Assembly (NCBI GenBank): GCA_032622095.1
Contig: CP136063.1
Coordinates: 41,700,106-41,764,105 of the forward strand
DNA from: Siphonodentalium dalli
Lineage: Eukaryota; Mollusca; Scaphopoda; Gadilida; Siphonodentaliidae
Reading direction: 5' to 3'
Length of the DNA stretch: 64,000 nucleotides
Part shown: in pieces, positions 57,572 through 64,000 of the stretch
Numbering within the stretch: the stretch's first letter is position 1
Layout: every line of letters starts with the position of its first letter
The notes under the pieces: generated by a model
Told to the model about the DNA's origin: nothing
Database searches by the model: none
Seen by the model: only the letters and a program-made list of their open reading frames with translations
Program-made: the position numbers and the translations under genes

Positions 57572-57865
57572 GGTAGCTTTTGAACGTTTGTTTGTGAATT
57601 TCAAAGGGGTGGGCTGCAATATGTCTGAATCATCACACCAACAGGGCAAAAACCAAATTCAACGTATGGCTGCTATGGATAAACAAAAACATTCCGGGTC
57701 ACATTTGGGGGGTGGGTGATGTGATTATATAACATCAGTTACTCCGTACGATTCGTTTCAAGTGTTGCGGTTTTGTGTAACTACATAAAATTGACATTAG
57801 TTTAACATTTCAACAATGGAATTCCTTGGATACCTGGTGCGAAAAGCAGTATTAACATTATAATT

Positions 57866-58093
57866 TCGGTGCGTGGCCATAGGAACAGCCCAGTGCTCTA
57901 TATCACAATATGGTATCACCCGAATGGTCGGTTCTAAAAATAGTAACATGAACGGTCCCGATTTAATATTCGAAATAAAATCAATATTAATTGATAGAAG
58001 CTTTTCCGGACAGGGGTATTCAGTTCATATTTATTATTTTGTTGCCACGCAACTATTTAAAATTTGTTATTTAAAGAGATAATCCATCTTTAA
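57866..58093 (+). mobile_element. MITE-A, right half only
   Basis: From 'tttcggtgcgtggccatagg' to ATCTTTAA (TTAA 58090-58093). Confidence 0.85.
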
Positions 58094-58210
58094 GGTGTTC
58101 AATAGAGTTTAAACCGCGATGTCGAAGTTATGTATAATTGAACAGCCCTAAATATGTTCCGGTTTTGTGTACTATTCAGAGTAATATCTCCAAGGAGGAG
58201 TTTCTCGCGA

Positions 58211-58606
58211 TTAAATGTGGATTATCTCTTTGTAAACATGTATTATATAGTTACCGGAGTATAAAATATTAGATTTGAATCGAAGACTCCTGTCCGGAAA
58301 TGCTTCTATCGATTAATATTAATTTTATTTCGAATATTTTCTGGTCTAAAAAGGTCTGTTTATTCAGCTAACGAACAATAGTGGTTACTGTTAACAGAGA
58401 CCAGAACTTTTATTTAACAATTTTGTCACAAATAAACGATAATTATACTTATTAGCGCTTATATCTGTGGAACAAAACAATACAAACAACCAATCTGTGA
58501 TATTTGACTTTCGTTGCGTAGCTGTAGGAACAGCCCAGTGCTCTATATCGCAATATGGGATCATCCGGGTGGTCTGTTCTAAAAATAGTAACATGAACGG
58601 TCCCGA
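58211..58606 (+). mobile_element. MITE-A, left part of inverted pair
   Basis: TTAAATGTGGATTATCTC to 'atgaacggtcccgat', then meets an opposite copy. The normal right end is absent. Confidence 0.85.
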
Positions 58607-59010
58607 TATAAAGATGGATTATCTCTTTAAATAACAAATTTTAATAGTTGCGTGGGTATAAAATAATAAGATATGAACTGAAGACCTATGCCCGTAAAAG
58701 CTTCTATCAATTAATATTGATTTTATTTCGAATATTAAATCGGGCCCGTTTATGTTACTATTTTTAGAACCGACCATTCTGATGAGACCGTATTGCGATA
58801 TAGAGCACTGGGCTGTTCCTACGGCTACGCAACGAATGTCAAGTGTCACAGATTGGTTGTTTGTATTGTTTTGTTCCACAGATATAAGCGATAATGACCA
58901 TAATTAACGTTTATTTGTGACAAAATTGCACAATATAATTTCTGGTCTCTGTTAACAGTAACCACTATTGTTCGTTAGCTGAACACACACACCCTTTAGA
59001 CCAGAAAATA
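58607..59010 (-). mobile_element. MITE-A, right part of inverted pair
   Basis: Begins ATAAAGATGGATTATCTC (TTAA lost) and runs inverted to 'gaccagaaaatattc', lacking the outer terminus. Head-to-head with the previous copy. Confidence 0.85.
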
Positions 59011-59324
59011 TTCAGAAAGGTCTAACGAACAAAATGATATCACTTTTGGAGGATCTGGGGGGGGGTGCACGGGGGGTGTTTGTAGCCCACGTACTACCGT
59101 ATTATCTTTTGTATTGTAATCATACTATATGACTATTGTATATAACTCTGTTTCTCAATATCCGTTACATGCAATTTCCATGTATTTATTTGGATGAGAG
59201 AATAAAGCATATCTATCTAACAATAGTGGTTACTGTTGATCTACCTGAAATATTTGATTTACCTGAAATATTTGATTTTGCTAAAACTGATTTCATCAAA
59301 TCAAAACTGCATCCACTAATCTTC

Positions 59325-59745
59325 TGATGTATGCTGATGATCTGATCCTGTTAGCCCAGAGTAGAAAAGGTCTGCAAACTTGTATAGATCTCTGTGAACA
59401 ATGGACGCTAAAAATAAATACCGATAAAACTAAAGCCAAATTTTAGTAGAAAAAAGACCGATTATGCAAACATTTGATTTCAGATTATCAAGCTCAAAAC
59501 TTGAGATTGTTGACTGTTACAAATATCTCGGATCACTATTTTATTACGTTAGAAATTTACAACATGCTGCCAAGTATATGGCTGATAAAGCCCTAAAAGT
59601 AATTTTCTGGACTTCAACATATCTAATATAGAACTTGCCACTCAACTTTTTGATACACGTATAAGACCCATTCTTGTCTATGGATCTGAAATATGGATTA
59701 GTTATTTTACAGAGAAAGCATTAATCAAAGATACATTGTGACGGT
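59325..59745 (+). pseudogene. LINE reverse-transcriptase relic
   Basis: LMYADDLILLAQSRKGLQTCIDLCEQW gives the catalytic YADD motif; after a stop and frame changes come EIVDCYKYLGSLF and LFDTRIRPILVYGSEIW. The order matches the thumb and C-terminal part of an RT. Nothing upstream or downstream of the LINE is kept. Confidence 0.75.
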
Positions 59746-59809
59746 GATATATTTACATGTGTAAGTACGTTTGTAAGAATTAAAACTAATTCTCTTTTAT
59801 ATATTCTTG

Positions 59810-60613
59810 CTATATGGCCGATCGACCAGCGTGGATTCTCTTATGGGTAGTCAGATTTCCCAATAGCGAAAATAATTTCCCACATATATCACACTCATGT
59901 GGACAGTCTCCTGTGTGAATTATCTTGTGTCTCTTCAGATGACTTGATTGAGTGAACGATTTATCACATATATCGCATTGATATGGCCGATCACCAGTGT
60001 GGATTCTTTTGTGGATAGTCAGATCCCCAAGTTCTGGGAATGTTTTCCCACATATATCACACCCGTGTGGACGGTCTCCTGTGTGTATTGTCTTGTGTCT
60101 CGTCAGAGTACCTGATTGGGTGAACGATTTCTCACATATATCGCACTGGTACGGACGGTCACCTGTGTGGATGTTTTTGTGTCTTGTCAGATTTCCAGAG
60201 AGTGTAAATACTTTACCGCATATATCACACTTGTGTGAATCATCACTTGTATGAATTTTCCTATGTTGAGTCAGATTACTCGAGGAAGCGAACGATTTCT
60301 CACATATATCACACTGATGTGGACGAACACCTGCGTGGATTCGCACATGACTAATCAAACCCGCAGAGCGTGAGAATACTTTTTCGCAAATATCACACTT
60401 GTGTGACCGATCACCTGTATGGATTTTCCTATGTTGTTTCATGGTACCTGAAAGAGTGAACGATTTCTCACAAATGTCGCATTGATATGGCCGTTCTCCT
60501 GTGTGGATTCTCTTATGTTCAGTCAGATGTCCAGATTGTTTGAATACTTTCCCGCATATATCACACCCGTGTGAGATATTACCTGTATACATTTTCTCAC
60601 ATATATATCGCAC
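59810..60613 (-). CDS. C2H2 zinc-finger frame, 9 fingers in alternating pairs
   Basis: The open frame has its first ATG at 60592 and nine fingers. Two types alternate: HxCDICGKxF and YQCDICEKSF. In order they read HGCDICGKVF, YQCDICEKSF, HKCDICEKVF, HQCDICEKSF, HKCDICGKVF, YQCDICEKSF, HGCDICGKTF, YQCDICDKSF, HECDICGKLF. This implies growth by two-finger (168-bp) duplication. One linker is altered (HTSDDSHKC). It ends HAGRSAI. Upstream fingers in the same direction are degenerate, so the frame is either the intact end of a decaying gene or an exon. Confidence 0.7.
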   Translation of the reverse strand: MRYICEKMYTGNISHGCDICGKVFKQSGHLTEHKRIHTGERPYQCDICEKSFTLSGTMKQHRKIHTGDRSHKCDICEKVFSRSAGLISHVRIHAGVRPHQCDICEKSFASSSNLTQHRKIHTSDDSHKCDICGKVFTLSGNLTRHKNIHTGDRPYQCDICEKSFTQSGTLTRHKTIHTGDRPHGCDICGKTFPELGDLTIHKRIHTGDRPYQCDICDKSFTQSSHLKRHKIIHTGDCPHECDICGKLFSLLGNLTTHKRIHAGRSAI

Positions 60614-60960
60614 TGATATGGACGGTCACTTGTATGGATTCGATATAAGTCCGATTTCCAGAATGTGCGAATACCTTCCAGCATATATTTCACTTTTGTG
60701 GGCTGTCGCGTCATAGCATGTGTGGATTATCTTGTGATTCGTCAGATTACTTGAATCAGTGAACGATTTCTCACATATATCGCAGCTGTTTACATTCACT
60801 ATTCTCTTATATATATACAGTACGATGTCCACATTGTGAAAATACGTCCCCGCATATATCACACACATATCCCATCATATACCACACACACATCCCATCA
60901 TATACCACACTCATATGAGCTTTAATTGTCTGTATGCATGTTGATTTAGATCGATCGCCA
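60614..60960 (-). pseudogene. Decayed fingers upstream of the 60-kb gene
   Basis: Remnants such as SCDICEKSFTDSSNLTNHKIIH (60.75 kb) and CDIYVRK alternate with broken fingers (KSEIYAGRYS). A short duplication of 'acacacatcccatcatatacc' lies at about 60865-60905. Confidence 0.7.
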
Positions 60961-61060
60961 GTGTGGTTTCTTTTATGAATGTGTTCCTTAGAAGTAACAC
61001 TTCAAAAATTGGTTTCGTAGAATGGATACTACGTATTGGGCGATAAAGCCCAACATCCAA

Positions 61061-61536
61061 TTAAAGGTGGAGTATCTCTTCCGCAACGTGATCTATTTTG
61101 TTTCCTGAGTGTGAAATTAAATAGTTACCAGGGTATAAAATATTAGATCTGTATTGAAGACTCCTGTCCGGAAATTCTTCTATCGATTAATATTCATTTT
61201 ATTTCGAATATGTTCTGATCTAAAAAGGTGTGGTTGTTTTGATAACGAACAATAGTAGTTATTGTTAACCGAGACCAGAAATTTTACCCATTATCGCATA
61301 CAACTATGGAATTAAAAAATACAACCGATCAATCTGGGACATTTGACGTTCAATACGTAGCAATCTGAACAGCCTAATTAATGCTCTCTATCGCTATACG
61401 GTATCACACGAATGGTCTGTTCTAAAAACATACAAATAAACGGTCCCAATAAAATATTCGAAATAAAATCAATATTAATTGATAGAAGCCTTTCCGGACA
61501 GGGGTCTTCAATTCATATTGATTATTTTATCAGGTC
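61061..61536 (+). mobile_element. MITE-A, old diverged copy
   Basis: Starts TTAAAGGTGGAGTATCTC, with an inserted segment near 61081-61110, and runs to 'attattttat'. The right terminus is lost. Confidence 0.75.
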
Positions 61537-62895
61537 GGGCACACATGCAAAATGGTCTATTTAGCTCAATTCGTCTATCATAGCCCGATTGAGCTTCGTT
61601 TTTAATGTGATTTACACGCCTCTGCCAAGGATCATAAATAACAGGATGGCTCACCCAATCATATTTGTGTAATCGTCTTGGTAGAGTTATCGATCCTCCT
61701 GGTAGGACAGGCGCCGTATTTGAAATGGTAAATACACGAGGAATACAGAAATCGAATGAATGTTTTTTGTATCAAATGACTCACCGGCCACCTAGAGCCT
61801 GTAGAGGTAAACTGAAGTGATCTATATATTCACCGAGTATTAATCTTGGTGATTGTTACGTTTATTTCATTTTAATAACGGTTGTTGACTTTATTCTGAT
61901 TTATTTTAATCGGTCTGTCAGTGTCAAATTCCGACGAACACGACTGAATGGAAATACTGGTACATCGTTTTTGGTCAACATTCTCAAACAAAAGCAAGGA
62001 AAACTACCCAGCCACTTTTATAACTGAGAAAATACGTCGTTTATATTCAATCCTTGCGTACTACAGTTGTTATTTTTGTTTTGTTGCAACTTTTAACGAA
62101 TGTTTTTAACTTTTATTTTTGTTTACATTTTTACGTTGTCTTTAAATTTGTCTGCAGTCTGTGTCAGCGTGTGTGTGGGCGCAGTGTGCCTTCATATGTG
62201 GTACTGTGACTATTGGTTTAGTACATGAAAATTTCAAATTCGTCCTTTCACTTTTTATCTTATTTGTAGAACTCATCTATTGGGATCACAAATCTGAAAA
62301 CCTTTTTTTTTCAGTTTAGTTAATAGGCTAATTATTGTTTGAGTTATAGACATTTTTGTACCTCAAAAAAATGTCATCAAATTCAGATGGGCACTCCATT
62401 TGTATTTATTCAACCTGAATCTTCCACTTTTACATGGTAGTGTTCCCCAAATCAGCACAATTCATATTATCTGCATGCAGTTGCAATAGAGCATTTCTAA
62501 AGTTATGTGTTCAATTGTCCAATCAGAAAATTAGGCCATGTCAAATTATATGGTGATATTCTCAGCTGGAGAACATGTCCCCCCCCCCAAAAAAATATGT
62601 TGATTATTTCATGCAGTACAGCCTACCGGTATGGTCAACTTAGTCAAATTTGTCATTGTTACATGGGCATCGCATTAATAGGAAATGTCATATTTGATAT
62701 CTTGTAACTCAGTCAGTATATTCATCCCCTCACACCTTGATATTTGCACAACATATTAATTCATATGACACATTAATGATTAAGTTGATTAACTGTTGAT
62801 CTGTTGTGCAGCAATTTCTCTTATTATATGTAAAATATTTTAAATGATTGCCCTATCATGGCATGCATGGTATGGGAAGCCAAATTGACATTTAA
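61537..62895. other. No recognisable gene
   Basis: AT-rich; short frames (62507-62707 plus) without motif. Confidence 0.4.
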
Positions 62896-63060
62896 AAAAT
62901 AATTGAGCTTAAGCGCAATAAGGAATCCCTTAAGGAATCTCTTATTGCGCAAGGAATCTCTTATAGTCTTATTGCGCTTAAGCGCAATAAGGAATATTCT
63001 TATTGCGCTTAAGCGCAAAAAGAGCTAATTGCGCTTAAGCGCAATAAGGGAAGATCTAAT
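62896..63060. repeat. Cluster of perfect GCGCTTAAGCGC palindromes
   Basis: TTGCGCTTAAGCGCAA cores occur at about 62975, 63005 and 63030, with related half-copies at 62910-62950, separated by AAGGAAT-type spacers. Confidence 0.8.
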
Positions 63061-63840
63061 TGGGTTTTCTGATCTTCATACATGTGCATTGAATAAAATG
63101 TTGTATAATCTAAAATGGTGTCATTGTGAGCAATGCCTGACTAGACCTAGATCATTTTGTGGAATTATTTTTGAGTCAATTTAATGACATGAGATATGTA
63201 AAAGTTTTCCAGTGTGTCAGCTGGACTTTGAAGTGTAGCACTTGGTTAATAATAGACTTACTAGTAATACTAGGCCTATATTAGTTATATATACTCTATT
63301 ATATTAGTTCATGATTGATCTATCCAGTTTCCAGCCTGGTAAATGGACTTAAGATAATTGGGATGGTAGAACTGCAAGTAAAGTTATTAGTAATGAATAA
63401 TGGTAATATATATGGTAGTGGTACTGACTGGTAGGCCTATAATATGTCCCTATGTCCGGTTCATAAAATTAAAAAAAAACTATTTTGGCTAAATTTTGGA
63501 TTTAAGTTCTATAAATGACTGGTCAATGCCATATATTATAATTCAGATACGCATGTAGTTATATATTATAGTACTAAAAAAATACTAACAAAAAAAGTTC
63601 AGTTGTATACAAATTGACTGATTGACAGCGAATTTGGGTGATGCTTTTCATCGTTTTAACTGGACATTAGTAGTAACTTTCCTCAGAAAGTTCAATATAG
63701 TGTAGGTCAATGCGTATTGTTTATGGACATATCGACAAAATAGGGAACATTTGGTTTAAATGCTGTTTTAAAATGATTTTTGGACGGGAGAAATGAGCAA
63801 CTCTATAGAATTCTATAGTGTATCCATAGACGCATTTCTC
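63061..63840. other. No recognisable feature
   Basis: AT-rich, no motif-bearing ORF. Confidence 0.4.
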
Positions 63841-63855
63841 GGTTTAACCTACCGA

Positions 63856-63871
63856 CCACAAGAGGGCGCTG
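63856..63871 (+). promoter_or_regulatory. CTCF-like site in GC-richer edge
   Basis: CCACAAGAGGGCGCTG is close to the CTCF core consensus (CCASYAGRKGGCRS). It sits in a CpG-richer stretch unlike the rest of the window, which could be the start of a promoter region lying beyond the right edge. Confidence 0.4.
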
Positions 63872-64000
63872 CGGCGGTACGCATTACAATAGAACCAATG
63901 GGAAGTGAACCTTCCCGTTATTTAAGTTCCCTGCCTCTGCCGATTGCGGACAATACAACGACAATACGACACAAGAATCGATGTTCATCAGTTGCCTACT

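Overview
The window looks like nuclear DNA from an AT-rich animal genome, most likely an aquatic invertebrate. Supporting signs are tandem C2H2 zinc-finger genes, a CR1/L2-type LINE with a 2A peptide, a BEL/Pao relic, a DIRS-like element and dense TTAA-targeted MITEs. I cannot name the taxon from sequence alone. There are no rRNA or tRNA genes and no conserved single-copy housekeeping gene. Essentially everything recognisable is transposon, satellite or zinc-finger sequence.

Layout. 0.8-3.9 kb: a MITE end followed by about 58 copies of a 50-bp minisatellite made from that MITE's own terminus. 4.3-6.9 kb: relics of a CR1-type endonuclease (minus strand) and of a BEL/Pao gag-protease. 7.9-12.6 kb: a nearly complete two-ORF LINE (SGNH-esterase ORF1; ORF2 with 2A, PHD-like finger, endonuclease and reverse transcriptase), broken by one frameshift and two nonsense codons. 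12.6-13.6 kb: two different MITEs sharing one TTAA. 14.3-18.2 kb: a 3.95-kb element with inverted termini, one gag-like ORF and an internal copy of its own circle junction, which is DIRS-type architecture. 19.3-23.5 kb: a broken zinc-finger gene whose last finger has become a 92/94-bp satellite, interrupted by a CACTG-ended transposon that contains another MITE. 25.7-31.5 kb: a second TIR-derived array, several MITEs and a long hairpin. 31.6-36.4 kb: non-coding, rich in G/C homopolymers and hairpins. 36.4-39.6 kb: a 5'-truncated LINE on the minus strand. 40.5-47.7 kb: two related zinc-finger loci on the minus strand. 49-53 kb: two oppositely oriented arrays of one 143-bp satellite. 54-61 kb: a foldback element, an intact 9-finger gene, more MITEs, a LINE relic and another 9-finger frame on the minus strand. 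61.5-64 kb: mostly unremarkable, ending in a GC-richer stretch with a CTCF-like site.

Relationships. The dominant repeat, here called MITE-A (about 527 bp, TTAA target site, imperfect terminal inverted repeats of about 150 bp), occurs about 20 times and acts as a marker for nesting. The zinc-finger loci at 19.4, 41-42.5 and 46.8-47.7 kb share an N-terminal module and are paralogues; those at 56 and 60 kb are different subtypes. The most unusual items are the DIRS-like gag-only element with a readable integration crossover, satellites born from a transposon end and from a zinc finger, MITE tandems joined exactly at internal TTAA sites, and two unrelated-armed hairpins with the same GCGAAGC apex.
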